This document shows positions 9,165 through 18,336 of a stretch of DNA of 64,000 nucleotides, piece after piece. The translations under genes were made by a program, and so were the position numbers. Position 1 is the stretch's first letter. Each line of letters begins with the position of its first letter. Under the pieces are notes generated by a model. It made no database searches. It was not told the DNA's origin and was given only the letters and a program-made list of their open reading frames with translations. Source of the DNA: Loktanella sp. DSM 29012 (GTDB lineage: Bacteria > Pseudomonadota > Alphaproteobacteria > Rhodobacterales > Rhodobacteraceae); the NCBI RefSeq assembly GCF_900110705.1, contig NZ_FOEJ01000003.1, positions 248,001 to 312,000 on the forward strand, in the 5' to 3' direction.

Positions 9165-9519
9165 TTGTCTTATGGCCGTCTGCACCCTTATGTATGGCAT
9201 ACGGGTTGTTGCCATGACGCTTTGCGCAAAGGCCCGGTGAGATTCTCTGTGGGCGGCAGGATGCCACCGCAGCTGATTTGATCCCGCAAACGGATCAGAA
9301 AAATGCCCGTTGTCGGTCCCACGGACCTGACCGGGTTACCTGAACAGGCCCCCCGGGGTCGGAGAAAAACCGCGATGCTACGCGCTAGTGACAACAGACC
9401 GCTTGATGACACCCTCTGGGGTGCAGCGGTCGGCACTGTGCGGCACGCCCTTTACAGACATGACATCCTGACAGCCGCCCCACCGGGGTCGGGCATCGGG
9501 TGTGATGCGAATGGATACA
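9165..9519 (+). promoter_or_regulatory. Long structured leader of rne
   Basis: The 406 bases between the lipoprotein stop and the rne start hold no convincing gene. A promoter-like pair lies at 9165-9170 (TTGTCT) and 9188-9193 (TTATGT), spaced 17 bases, which would give a leader of roughly 320 bases. The region holds several stable foldings, the clearest being a two-level hairpin at 9397-9431 (GACCGCT / AGCGGTC outside, CACCC / GGGTG inside). A long structured leader is known to mediate RNase E self-control in enterobacteria; the same role here is inferred. Confidence 0.5.
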
Positions 9520-12297
9520 ATGCCAAAGAAAATGCTGATCGACGCCACGCACGCGGAAGAAACCCGCGTCGTCGTGGTGGATGGAAACAAAGTCGAGGAA
9601 TTTGATTTCGAGAGCCAGTTCAAGCGACAGCTTGCTGGGAACATCTATCTGGCCAAGGTGACACGGGTTGAACCGTCGTTGCAGGCTGCGTTTGTGGATT
9701 ACGGTGGCAATCGCCACGGATTCCTCGCGTTCTCTGAAATCCACGCGGATTATTATCAGATCCCCATCGCGGACCGTCAGGCCCTGATGGAAGAAGAGCG
9801 TGCCTACGCCGAAAGCCAGAAAGCCGCCGAAGAAGAAGAGGAAGCACCCAAGCCGCGTCGCCGCCGGTCGCGCCGTTCCGCCGCCGAAGACGTCGCAAAC
9901 GACGACGCCGTCGCGGTCGAGGATGTCGAGATTGCAGGCATGGAAACCATCGACCTGGACGACGAAGAGGGGTCCAGCCCGATGGAACGCGGCCGTGAAA
10001 CGCCCGTGGAAACGCCCGCCGCCGATGAGGACATCGACGACGAGAACGGCCATGATGACGAAGACGATGGCCCCGACGCCGCCGACAAGGACGACCAGAT
10101 CGAACAGATCGCGGATCACGACCACGATGATGTGCGTCCGGTCCGCAAGCCCCGTCCCAAACGCTACAAGATCCAGGAAGTCATCAAGGTCCGCCAGATC
10201 CTGCTGGTGCAGGTCGTCAAGGAAGAACGCGGCAACAAGGGTGCTGCACTGACCACTTACCTGTCGCTGGCGGGTCGTTACTGCGTGCTGATGCCCAACA
10301 CCGCACGCGGCGGTGGTATTTCGCGCAAGATCACCAATGCAGCCGACCGCAAGAAGCTGAAGGAAATCGCGAATGAAATGCAGGTACCGCAGGGTGCCGG
10401 TCTGATCATCCGCACCGCCGGCAGCCAGCGCACTCGTACCGAGATCAAGCGTGACTACGAATACCTGCAGCGCATGTGGGAACAGATTCGCGAGCTGACG
10501 CTGAAATCCACGGCACCCGCCAAGATTTACGAGGAAGGCGACCTGATCAAGCGCACGATTCGCGATCTCTATTCCAAGGAGATCGACGAGGTCATCGTGG
10601 CGGGCAACGACGGCTATCGCACGGCCAAGGACTTCATGAAGATGATCATGCCGTCCCATGCGAAAAACGTGAAACTCTATGCCGAGCAGATGCCGCTTTA
10701 TGCGCGCTATCAGGTCGAAAGCTACCTTGCGGGTATGTTCAGCCCCACGGTGCAATTGCCGTCGGGTGGTTACATCGTGATCGGCATCACCGAGGCGCTG
10801 GTCGCCATCGACGTGAACTCTGGCCGCGCGACCAAGGAAGGTTCAATCGAACAGACCGCGCTGAAAACCAACCTCGAGGCCGCTGACGAGGTGGCACGCC
10901 AGCTGCGTCTGCGTGACCTTGCGGGCCTCATCGTGATCGATTTCATCGACATGGACGAACGCCGCAACAACGCCAGCGTTGAAAAGCGGTTCAAGGACAA
11001 GCTGAAAAACGACCGCGCGCGTATCCAGGTTGGCCGGATTTCCGGCTTTGGCCTGATGGAAATGTCGCGTCAGCGCCTGCGCCCCGGCATGCTGGAGGCC
11101 ACGACCCAGCCTTGCGTCCATTGCCACGGCACAGGCCTGTTGCGGTCAGATGACAACGTCGCATTGAACATCATTCGCCAGCTCGAAGAAGAGGGCGTAC
11201 GCGGTCGCAGCAAAGAGGTTCTGGTACGGGCACCTGTGTCCATTGCCAACTTCCTCATGAACGGCAAACGCGAACATATCGCCGCGATCGAGGGTCGTTA
11301 TGGCATGGCGGTGCGGGTCGAATGTGACCTGAAACTGGTGTCACCCGAATTCGCGATCGACAAGTTCAAGAGTGCGACGCGCGTCGTTCCCGAGGCCGGA
11401 ACCTATATCCAGGCCGAATCCGCGATGATCGAGGACGAAGACGAGGATATCGTCGAGGAGACACCCGAGGAGGATGAGGCCGAGGCGACGCCACCACAGG
11501 CAACGCCTGATGATGGTGAAGGCCAGCCGCGCAAGAAGCGCCGTCGTCGTCGTCGTCGCAAGGGCGGTCAGGGCGGTGATGACCGTCAGGATCAGGACGA
11601 GAACGGCAACTCTGCTAACCAAGACGATAGTGCGGATACGGACAAGGCTGCAGATCAGCCGGACACGGAAGACACCACCGCCGAAAAGCCCAAGCGCACC
11701 CGGACGCGTAGCCGCCGCCGCAAGACCGACGACGCGGACGCGCCCGCCGATGCCGTCGCAGCGGATGCACCGCAAGCAGATGCAGAGGCCGCAACCCCCG
11801 AGGCCGAAGAGGCGCCCAAGAAGCGGACACGCAGCCGTCGCAAACCCGCAGCAAAGGTGACAGAGGCCACTGACGCAGCGGATGCGACCGCAAAGGAAGC
11901 GCCCGCCGAAGCCGCCCCAACCGATGACGCCGACGCCCCAGCTGAAAAGCCAAAGCCCAAGCGCCGTAGTCGTGCCAAAAAGGCCGATCCGGTCACGGCA
12001 GATGCGGTTGCGGCAGCGCCAGAGGCGTCAGACGCCGCATCGGAAACGACCGCGACCGACGACGTGGCAACACCCGACGCACCGGCAGCGGTGGCCGAAC
12101 CGGCCCCCGAAACCAAGAGCGTCATTGATGTGCCCGTGGTGCAGCCTGTGTCCGAAACGACGTCAGAACCTGACCCCGAAACCGAGGCCACGCCACAGGC
12201 TGAACCTGTGCAGGCCGCAGCAGAGTCCGATACCGCTGACGAGAAAAGCGAAGAAAAGAAGCCCCGTCGCAAGGGCTGGTGGTCACTGGGCCGCTAG
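9520..12297 (+). CDS. rne: Ribonuclease E
   Basis: This 925-residue endoribonuclease leads mRNA decay and rRNA/tRNA processing. The start is set at the MPKKMLIDA methionine, which is conserved in relatives; two earlier in-frame starts exist at 9502 and 9505. The S1 domain (residues ~35-210) is split by a long acidic insert with runs of Glu and Asp, usual in alphaproteobacteria. The catalytic DNase I-like domain has the metal-binding aspartates in VAIDVNSGR and VIDFIDMD, followed by the zinc link CVHCHGTG. The C-terminal third is a disordered scaffold alternating acidic stretches with arginine-rich RNA-binding blocks, ending in the conserved GWWSLGR. Confidence 0.96.
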   Translation: MPKKMLIDATHAEETRVVVVDGNKVEEFDFESQFKRQLAGNIYLAKVTRVEPSLQAAFVDYGGNRHGFLAFSEIHADYYQIPIADRQALMEEERAYAESQKAAEEEEEAPKPRRRRSRRSAAEDVANDDAVAVEDVEIAGMETIDLDDEEGSSPMERGRETPVETPAADEDIDDENGHDDEDDGPDAADKDDQIEQIADHDHDDVRPVRKPRPKRYKIQEVIKVRQILLVQVVKEERGNKGAALTTYLSLAGRYCVLMPNTARGGGISRKITNAADRKKLKEIANEMQVPQGAGLIIRTAGSQRTRTEIKRDYEYLQRMWEQIRELTLKSTAPAKIYEEGDLIKRTIRDLYSKEIDEVIVAGNDGYRTAKDFMKMIMPSHAKNVKLYAEQMPLYARYQVESYLAGMFSPTVQLPSGGYIVIGITEALVAIDVNSGRATKEGSIEQTALKTNLEAADEVARQLRLRDLAGLIVIDFIDMDERRNNASVEKRFKDKLKNDRARIQVGRISGFGLMEMSRQRLRPGMLEATTQPCVHCHGTGLLRSDDNVALNIIRQLEEEGVRGRSKEVLVRAPVSIANFLMNGKREHIAAIEGRYGMAVRVECDLKLVSPEFAIDKFKSATRVVPEAGTYIQAESAMIEDEDEDIVEETPEEDEAEATPPQATPDDGEGQPRKKRRRRRRRKGGQGGDDRQDQDENGNSANQDDSADTDKAADQPDTEDTTAEKPKRTRTRSRRRKTDDADAPADAVAADAPQADAEAATPEAEEAPKKRTRSRRKPAAKVTEATDAADATAKEAPAEAAPTDDADAPAEKPKPKRRSRAKKADPVTADAVAAAPEASDAASETTATDDVATPDAPAAVAEPAPETKSVIDVPVVQPVSETTSEPDPETEATPQAEPVQAAAESDTADEKSEEKKPRRKGWWSLGR

Positions 12298-12320
12298 GTC
12301 TGGATCACGATGCGCAGACA

Positions 12321-12347
12321 AAAGGCGGGCCATCTGGCCCGCCTTTT
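12321..12347. terminator. Bidirectional terminator between rne and tusA-like gene
   Basis: A stem AAAGGCGGGC / GCCCGCCTTT with a short loop is followed by T residues on both strands. It serves rne on the plus strand and the convergent tusA-like gene on the minus strand. Confidence 0.85.
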
Positions 12348-12352
12348 TCATG

Positions 12353-12580
12353 TCAGCCTTTGGCGATGTAGTAGGTCTGCACCGGGCCGTCATCCTCTGA
12401 CCCGATCAGGCGGTGGCCAGCCTCGGCGCAGAAATGCGGCACATCAACGACTGCTGCGGGATCATCGGCGCGGACGCGCAGGACCTGCCCGGATTGCAAC
12501 GGTTGCAGACGCTTGCGCGCCTTGAGAACGGGCAGGGGACAAAGCAGCCCCACGGCATCAAGATCGGCATCATATTCCAT
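12353..12580 (-). CDS. TusA-family sulfur carrier protein
   Basis: This 75-residue protein shows the TusA/SirA fold pattern with the conserved motif LLCPLPVLKARK, whose cysteine would carry a persulfide for sulfur transfer, for example in tRNA thiolation or cofactor synthesis. The length is normal. It is divergent from the ccdA gene, whose CcdA protein handles thiol redox, so a link with sulfur/thiol chemistry is possible but not proved. Confidence 0.88.
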   Translation of the reverse strand: MEYDADLDAVGLLCPLPVLKARKRLQPLQSGQVLRVRADDPAAVVDVPHFCAEAGHRLIGSEDDGPVQTYYIAKG

Positions 12581-12673
12581 GACAATTGGGTATTGCGGAT
12601 GTTGCAGGTTGTAAACGGTCTCGTGACGCGGGCAGGGCGTGACGCCGCTGCCGTTCCGGGTTACATCCTTGCC

Positions 12674-13429
12674 ATGATCGAACCGTTGACCCTGTTAGAT
12701 GCCAGCCTGCTGCCTGCAATCCTGATTGCGGTGACTGCGGGTCTCTTGTCGTTCCTCAGCCCCTGTGTGCTGCCCATCGTGCCGCCGTATCTGGCTTATA
12801 TGGGCGGGGTCAGTGTCACGGATCTGGACGAGACTGCCGCCGCGCGACGCAAGGTGATGGTTGCTGCCGCAATGTTCGTCCTGGGCCTGTCCACGGTCTT
12901 TTTACTGCTCGGGATGGCGTTTTCGACGCTGGGCCGCGCCTTGCTGCAATGGCAGGGCTGGTTCGTGCCGATTGCGGGGATCGTGGTGATGATATTTGGT
13001 GCGCATTTCATCGGCGTGTTCCGCATCGGGGTTCTGGACCGCGAGGCGCGCATGGACACCGGCAGTCAAGGCGGCAGCGCGCTGGGGGCCTATGTTCTGG
13101 GTCTTGCCTTTGCCTTTGGCTGGACACCCTGTCTGGGCCCCATTCTGGGCACGATCCTCGGCCTTGCGGCATCAGAGGCCAGCATCAGCCGTGGCACGGT
13201 GTTGCTGGCGGCCTATGCAGCGGGGCTTGGGATACCGTTTCTGCTGGTGGCCGCGTTCTTTCCACGGCTCAAGCGGCCGATGGCCTGGATGAAACGCCAC
13301 ATGGACCGCATCGAACGCACATCCGGCCTGCTATTGTGGACCGTCGGGCTGATGATGGTGACGGGACAATTCACGGCGTTCAGTTTCTGGCTGCTGGAAC
13401 GTTTTCCCGCGCTCGCCGCGATCGGGTGA
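12674..13429 (+). CDS. ccdA: CcdA-type cytochrome c biogenesis protein
   Basis: A 251-residue inner-membrane protein with about six transmembrane helices. The paired cysteines that carry electrons across the membrane are in SFLSPCVLP (first helix) and GWTPCLGP (fourth helix). The family reduces periplasmic thioredoxin-like proteins used in cytochrome c maturation. The start at 12674 (MIEPLTLLDASLLPAILIAV) places the first helix at the N-terminus; the longer frame upstream is antisense to the tusA-like gene. No thioredoxin partner gene lies beside it. Confidence 0.92.
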   Translation: MIEPLTLLDASLLPAILIAVTAGLLSFLSPCVLPIVPPYLAYMGGVSVTDLDETAAARRKVMVAAAMFVLGLSTVFLLLGMAFSTLGRALLQWQGWFVPIAGIVVMIFGAHFIGVFRIGVLDREARMDTGSQGGSALGAYVLGLAFAFGWTPCLGPILGTILGLAASEASISRGTVLLAAYAAGLGIPFLLVAAFFPRLKRPMAWMKRHMDRIERTSGLLLWTVGLMMVTGQFTAFSFWLLERFPALAAIG

Positions 13430-13490
13430 TTTTTCTTAATTTCGCCGCCATTGCGTGTCACACTCGCGCAAACAGCGACGGGCATCGTCC

Positions 13491-14717
13491 ATGACACAGG
13501 CAGACCTTCAGGTTCGGACGCGCCGGGTTTTCTACATTCCCGGCTATGACCCGATCCATGCCCGACGCTACCGCGAGTTGTATCGCACCGAAGGGCGCGT
13601 GCAGGCGGAGATCAGCGGCTACGATCTGACACTCAGTCCGAAACCAAAGGGTAAGACCTATGGCTGGCGCGTGGCCGCCCGGATCGAGGATGCCGAGGTC
13701 AGCGCAGAGGTAGACGTGCTGGTGTGGTCCGACATCGTGCGTGACAGCATGTCAAACACGATCCCCGCGACCTATGCGCAATTGGTGCGGACGGCCTGGA
13801 CCTATATTACGAGCGGCGCATTGGGGCGGTTGATGAAACTGCGCAAGGGGCCGGTGATTGCGGCCCTGTATCCCGTCGGGATGCTGCTGCTGCAACTCTT
13901 GATCGCGCTTGGCCTTGGTGCGCTGGCAGGATGGTTTGCAGTTCTCCTCCTGCCCTTGGGCAACGGCTGGGACACCATGGCGCGCTTTGCCGTGCTGACG
14001 ACGGTGACGGCCCTGATCCTGCGCTGGTTCAAATCGCGTGATGGCAAGCTCTTTGCCTATTACCTCATGCATGATTACAGCTATTCCGCCCGGTGGCGCG
14101 GGGCAAATCCAGCGCCGCTTGAAACACGGATGGCCGAATTTGCCGATATCATCGCGCAGGCGCTGACAGATGACGTGGACGAGGTGCTGGTCGTCGGCCA
14201 TTCGTCGGGCGCACATCTGGGGGTATCGATCCTGGCAGATCTGATCCGTGACGGACGCGTGCCCGCAGGCGGTCCAGTCCTGTCGTTTCTGACCCTGGGG
14301 CAGGTGGTGCCGATGGTCAGTTTTCTGCCCGACGCCCATCGGCTGCGGGCCGATCTGCAATTTCTGAGCGAGCAGAACATTACTTGGGTCGATGTGACGG
14401 CCCCCGGCGATGGTTGCGCATTCGCGCTATGCGATCCTGTGGCTGTTTCGGGGGTCGCCACGCCGGCGCAACGCTGGCCGCTGGTGATTTCCGCGGCCTT
14501 TACCCAGACCCTGTCAGAGGCACGCTGGGCGGAGTTGCGCTGGCAATTCTTTCGGCTGCATTTTCAATATCTCTGCGCCTTTGACCGGCCTGGTGACTAT
14601 GATTATTTCCGGATTACCGCCGGGCCACAGACACTGGGTGCCCGTTTCCGGGGGCGCAATCCTTCGGCGTCACGGATGACGCAGGCGGTGTCGAAATTTA
14701 CCTCGATCGCTGCATGA
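13491..14717 (+). CDS. Membrane-anchored alpha/beta-hydrolase-like protein of unknown function
   Basis: A 408-residue protein without an assigned role. The N-terminal ~120 residues are soluble (RRVFYIPGYDPIHARRYRE). Two or three hydrophobic segments follow at about 125-190 (LYPVGMLLLQLLIALGLGAL, LTTVTALILRW). The C-terminal half has a nucleophile elbow G-H-S-S-G (residues 236-240, Ser238) after strand VDEVLVVG, then GDG and a late RLHFQY that could supply acid and base. This suggests a serine esterase or lipase held in the inner membrane. Its stop overlaps the start of the P450 gene as ATGA, so the two proteins are probably made together. Confidence 0.75.
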   Translation: MTQADLQVRTRRVFYIPGYDPIHARRYRELYRTEGRVQAEISGYDLTLSPKPKGKTYGWRVAARIEDAEVSAEVDVLVWSDIVRDSMSNTIPATYAQLVRTAWTYITSGALGRLMKLRKGPVIAALYPVGMLLLQLLIALGLGALAGWFAVLLLPLGNGWDTMARFAVLTTVTALILRWFKSRDGKLFAYYLMHDYSYSARWRGANPAPLETRMAEFADIIAQALTDDVDEVLVVGHSSGAHLGVSILADLIRDGRVPAGGPVLSFLTLGQVVPMVSFLPDAHRLRADLQFLSEQNITWVDVTAPGDGCAFALCDPVAVSGVATPAQRWPLVISAAFTQTLSEARWAELRWQFFRLHFQYLCAFDRPGDYDYFRITAGPQTLGARFRGRNPSASRMTQAVSKFTSIAA

Positions 14718-16072
14718 GCCAGCCGGTCAAACCTGCCAGCCGCCCTGACAAGGTATCGCTGTGGCGCTACATGCGTCTGTTCCGCGCCGACATCCTGTCG
14801 GCACAACCTGCCAAACTGTACCGCGCCTGGATGGCCGAATTTCGCACGCCATTTTTTCGCAGCTACATGATCAACGATCCCGCACTAATTGATCTGGTCC
14901 TCAAGGAGCGCCCTGACGATTTTCCAAAATCCGAACGGATCGGCGCGGGTCTGCGACCGCTGTTGGGAAATTCGGTGTTCCTGACCAATGGGGAGACCTG
15001 GAAACGGCAACGCCGGATCATTGATCCCGCATTTGAAGGCGGACGCCTGCGCGAAAGTTTTGCCGCGATGCATGCCGCAGGGCAGGCAGCGGTGGCGCGG
15101 CTGGCGCCGCTGGCTGACGGACAGCCACAAGATATCGAGCCGGAAACCAGTCATGCGGCGGCTGATGTCATTTTCCGTACGCTCTTTTCGATCCCGATCA
15201 ACGACCAAGTCGCGACAGAAGTCTTTGACGAATTTCGACGCTATCAACGCAGCCAGCCGATCCTGAATCTTGCAGCCTTTGTTCCGGGTCCGCGCTGGAT
15301 GCCGCGGTTCTTCAAATCGGACACGCGGCGCACGGCGCAGCGGATCAGGGCCTTGATTACCGGTCTGACTCAGGACCGCCTGACTGCGATTGCCGCGGGC
15401 CATGCGCCGGATGATCTGGCGACCAAGATCATGACGACCGCTGATCCCGAAACAGGTGAAACCTTTGATCTGGATGAAATGGTGGATCAGGTCGCGATCT
15501 TTTTCCTTGCCGGACACGAAACGTCGGCCGCTGCGCTGGCATGGACCCTGTATCTGCTGGCGTTGAACCCCGACTGGCAGGACCGGGTCGCCACCGAGGC
15601 GCGGGACTGGGACGGCGGTTTTGCAACCCTGTCGTCCCTGCACGGTACCCGTGACGTTTTCCGCGAGGCCCTGCGCCTGTACCCGCCGGTGCCAATGATG
15701 GTGCGCCAGACAACAACGCCAGAGGTGTTTCGGGACCGACCCGTGCGGCCCGGTTCACAGGTGGTCCTGTCGCCCTGGCACCTGCATCGTCAGACCCGGA
15801 TCTGGGACCGCCCCGATGATTTCGATCCGGCGCGCTGGCAAACCAAGGACGGCAAGGCGCAACAACGGCTGGCCTATATGCCGTTTTCAGCCGGACCCCG
15901 TGTGTGCACTGGTGCGGGTTTCGCCATGCTCGAAGGTGTGGTCATTCTGGCGCAACTGCTACGCGCCTATCAGTTCGAGCTTGTCCCGGATCGCCTGCCT
16001 GTGCCGGTCGCACATCTGACGGTCCGGACCCGTTCGGGCATGTGGCTGCGAATCAAGCAACGCAACGATTGA
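14714..16072 (+). CDS. Cytochrome P450
   Basis: The 452-residue enzyme has all the P450 landmarks: oxygen-binding I-helix AGHETSA (about 266-272), K-helix E-A-L-R (about 318-321), the PxxF-like FDPARW region, and the haem loop FSAGPRVCTGAGFA with the iron-ligand Cys398. The N-terminus lacks a membrane anchor. The sequence is closer to the eukaryote-like bacterial P450s (LTNGETWKRQRRIIDPAF) than to small CYP101-type enzymes. No ferredoxin or reductase gene is adjacent. It is coupled by a four-base overlap to the hydrolase-like gene, hinting at a shared lipid- or ester-like substrate; this is an inference. Confidence 0.93.
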   Translation: MSQPVKPASRPDKVSLWRYMRLFRADILSAQPAKLYRAWMAEFRTPFFRSYMINDPALIDLVLKERPDDFPKSERIGAGLRPLLGNSVFLTNGETWKRQRRIIDPAFEGGRLRESFAAMHAAGQAAVARLAPLADGQPQDIEPETSHAAADVIFRTLFSIPINDQVATEVFDEFRRYQRSQPILNLAAFVPGPRWMPRFFKSDTRRTAQRIRALITGLTQDRLTAIAAGHAPDDLATKIMTTADPETGETFDLDEMVDQVAIFFLAGHETSAAALAWTLYLLALNPDWQDRVATEARDWDGGFATLSSLHGTRDVFREALRLYPPVPMMVRQTTTPEVFRDRPVRPGSQVVLSPWHLHRQTRIWDRPDDFDPARWQTKDGKAQQRLAYMPFSAGPRVCTGAGFAMLEGVVILAQLLRAYQFELVPDRLPVPVAHLTVRTRSGMWLRIKQRND

Positions 16073-16218
16073 TCGCAGGCGGGCGACAATCTGTGTGCCT
16101 GGGGTGTATTGCTGAAGGTCCATGACCATCGCCGCGCCCCAATTGCATAAATCGTGACATTTTGCTGCCACAGATCCTAGTGTCGCTTTGGGGACGACAC
16201 AGGATCGGAACACGCAAG

Positions 16219-16362
16219 ATGCCATATCAGGACAGCCAAAAGCCGAGCGTCATGTCGCGTTTAGCGGACTGGCTGCGCTGTGTCGCGAACCCCGTTTCGC
16301 ACGATGTCATGACCGTGCCGCAATCTGCACGCCGCAAACCGGACAGTGCGCCGCGCCGCTAG
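16219..16362 (+). CDS. Possible 47-residue small protein
   Basis: A short frame starting MPYQDSQKPSVMSRLADWLRC with a basic C-terminus (ARRKPDSAPRR). The ATG follows a weak purine stretch. Its TAG stop lies in the CTAG palindrome shared with the convergent gene's stop. The bases on each side (16073-16218) hold no other gene I can support. It is plausible but unproved. Confidence 0.3.
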   Translation: MPYQDSQKPSVMSRLADWLRCVANPVSHDVMTVPQSARRKPDSAPRR

Positions 16363-16592
16363 TCCAGTCTGGATTGCAGGTCGGTCAACACCGCGACCCG
16401 AATCGCGGACGCCAGCCCCACGTCGCCCCGTGACGCGTCGATCTCGGCGGCCAGGGCGTTCAGTGCCACGCCCCGTTCCAGAGCAAGTGCGCGAAACGCA
16501 TCCCAGAATTCACGTTCCAACGAAACGCTGGTCCTGTGGCCACGCAATGTCAGCGAATGCTTGACCGGTCGCCCGGCCGGCGGGCTAGTCAT
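16359..16592 (-). CDS. Ribbon-helix-helix domain protein
   Basis: This 77-residue protein carries a short ribbon-helix-helix fold: a basic strand (RPVKHSLTLRGHRTSVSLE) followed by two helices (REFWDAFRALALERG, ALNALAAEIDASR). This family is common next to fumC in Rhodobacteraceae and is presumed to bind DNA. The start at 16592 is chosen because it overlaps the stop of the preceding gene by eight bases and gives the normal family length; the frame further upstream is only antisense-like sequence. Confidence 0.75.
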   Translation of the reverse strand: MTSPPAGRPVKHSLTLRGHRTSVSLEREFWDAFRALALERGVALNALAAEIDASRGDVGLASAIRVAVLTDLQSRLD

Positions 16593-16767
16593 CTTCGAAC
16601 TGTGACTGGTCCAGGCGCTGTCTGGCCTGTTCGGCCTGTGCTGCCTCCAGCAGACGCTGCGCCTTGGTCCGTCCGAACTTGACCGCATTCTGATCTGCCT
16701 CGGCCTTTTCCTCGGCGCGGCTGCGTTTTTTGCGGACCTGATTGAGTGAGATAACCTTGGACGTCAT
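16585..16767 (-). CDS. DUF4169 family small basic protein
   Basis: A 60-residue, strongly charged protein (SLNQVRKKRSRAEEKAEADQNAVKFGR) matching the DUF4169 pattern, probably one long helix. Its function is unknown. It is co-directional and overlapping with the ribbon-helix-helix gene, so they form a small operon downstream of fumC. Confidence 0.8.
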   Translation of the reverse strand: MTSKVISLNQVRKKRSRAEEKAEADQNAVKFGRTKAQRLLEAAQAEQARQRLDQSQFEDD

Positions 16768-16828
16768 GCGCGGAATCCTGTGACAGATGGACTCTTACGG
16801 TGACAAGTTGCGCCTGCCCGGACAAGAG

Positions 16829-16858
16829 ACCGCCGCGCAAATTTCCCTGCGCGGCGGT
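16829..16858 (-). terminator. Hairpin after fumC
   Basis: An exact 11-bp stem ACCGCCGCGCA / TGCGCGGCGGT with an eight-base AT-rich loop lies 26 bases past the fumC stop. The T-tract is poor on either strand, so it may be a partial terminator or an mRNA-stabilising element. Confidence 0.6.
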
Positions 16859-16884
16859 GAATTGTTTGCTTGACGGCGACCCTA

Positions 16885-18276
16885 TTATTTCGGGCCGATC
16901 ATGTCCTCGGGACGCACCACACGGTCAAAAGTTTCGGCGTCGACAAAGCCGAGGGCGATGGCCTCTTGCTTGAGGGTCGTGCCGTTCTTGTGCGCGGTCT
17001 TGGCCACCATGGTCGCATTGTCATAGCCGATTTCGGGGGCCAATGCCGTCACAAGCATCAGGGATTCGCGCATCAGTTTTTCGATCCGGTCCCGGTCGGC
17101 CCGGATGCCTGCCACGCAGTTGTCGGTGAATGCCACCGCGCTGTCGCCCAGCAGTTGCATGGATTGCAACACGTTGTAGGCCATCATCGGTTTCATCACG
17201 TTCAGCTCGAAATGGCCCTGTGACCCGGCGAATCCGACGGCTGCGTCATTGCCCATGACATGGGCGCAGACCTGGGTGATCGCCTCGACCTGTGTGGGGT
17301 TCACCTTGCCTGGCATGATCGACGATCCCGGCTCATTCTCGGGCAGCATCAGTTCGCCCAAACCGCAGCGTGGTCCGGACCCCAACATGCGAATGTCGCA
17401 GGCGATTTTATAGATGCTGGCCGCGACGCCGCGCAGTGCACCCGACATTTCGACCAATGCATCATGGGCGGCTAGCGCCTCGAACTTGTTGGGGGCCGTG
17501 ACAAAGGGCAGGCCAGTGATGTCAGCGATATTGGCCGCGACGGTTTCGCCCCAACCCTTTGGCGTGTTCAGACCGGTGCCGACAGCCGTGCCGCCCTGCG
17601 CCAGTTCATAGATCGCGGGCAGGGCGGCCTTGATCCTGCGGATACCCATCGCGACCTGATGCACGTAGCCGGAAAATTCCTGACCCAGGGTCAGCGGTGT
17701 CGCATCCATCGTATGCGTGCGACCAATCTTGATGATGTTGTCGAACTCGGCCTGCTTTGCCTCCAGCGCCTTGTGCAGATGTTCCAGACCCGGCAGCAAC
17801 ACGTCATGCGCGGTGCGGGCCACGGCGATATGCATCGCGGTCGGAAAGGTATCGTTGGACGACTGGCCCATATTGCAGTGATCGTTGGGGTGGACGGGTG
17901 TTTTCGACCCGATCTCCCCGCCAAGGATTTCGATCGAGCGATTGCTGATCACCTCGTTGGCATTCATGTTCGACTGGGTGCCGGACCCGGTCTGCCAGAC
18001 GACCAGCGGAAAATGATCGTCCAGTTTGCCAGCCACGACTTCGGAGGCAGCCGCGATCATGGCGTCGGCCAGCGTCTTGTCCAGTTTGCCACGGGCCAGA
18101 TTGGCCTGCGCACAGGCCTGTTTGATCACACCCAGCGCGCGCACGATCGCCACGGGCTGTTTTTCCCAGCCGATGGGAAAATTCATCAAGGAACGCTGTG
18201 TTTGCGCACCCCAATAGCGGTCTGCGGCGACCTCCAGCGGGCCAAAGCTGTCGGTTTCGGTGCGTGTCTTGGTCAT
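16885..18276 (-). CDS. fumC: Class II fumarate hydratase
   Basis: This 463-residue TCA-cycle enzyme interconverts fumarate and malate without an iron-sulfur cluster. It shows the family signature [13 protein letters not shown], the catalytic-histidine region [17 protein letters not shown], and [15 protein letters not shown]. The start at 18276 is preferred over one at 18294 because GGGAGG lies six bases upstream and the protein begins [13 protein letters not shown] hairpin and two small genes lie downstream. Confidence 0.96.
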   Translation of the reverse strand: MTKTRTETDSFGPLEVAADRYWGAQTQRSLMNFPIGWEKQPVAIVRALGVIKQACAQANLARGKLDKTLADAMIAAASEVVAGKLDDHFPLVVWQTGSGTQSNMNANEVISNRSIEILGGEIGSKTPVHPNDHCNMGQSSNDTFPTAMHIAVARTAHDVLLPGLEHLHKALEAKQAEFDNIIKIGRTHTMDATPLTLGQEFSGYVHQVAMGIRRIKAALPAIYELAQGGTAVGTGLNTPKGWGETVAANIADITGLPFVTAPNKFEALAAHDALVEMSGALRGVAASIYKIACDIRMLGSGPRCGLGELMLPENEPGSSIMPGKVNPTQVEAITQVCAHVMGNDAAVGFAGSQGHFELNVMKPMMAYNVLQSMQLLGDSAVAFTDNCVAGIRADRDRIEKLMRESLMLVTALAPEIGYDNATMVAKTAHKNGTTLKQEAIALGFVDAETFDRVVRPEDMIGPK

Positions 18277-18336
18277 GTCGGGCCTCCCGGTCAAATGGTT
18301 GCCCTTCAGTAGCGTGACCTTACGCGCGCATCAATC

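Noticed and set aside
9385-10755. A 456-codon minus-strand open frame rich in Val, Phe and Asp
   Set aside because: It lies antisense to the start of rne and reflects codon bias of the acidic insert.
11655-12272. A 205-codon minus-strand frame of Ala/Ser repeats
   Set aside because: It mirrors the Ala/Asp-rich tail of RNase E and is not a real repeat protein.
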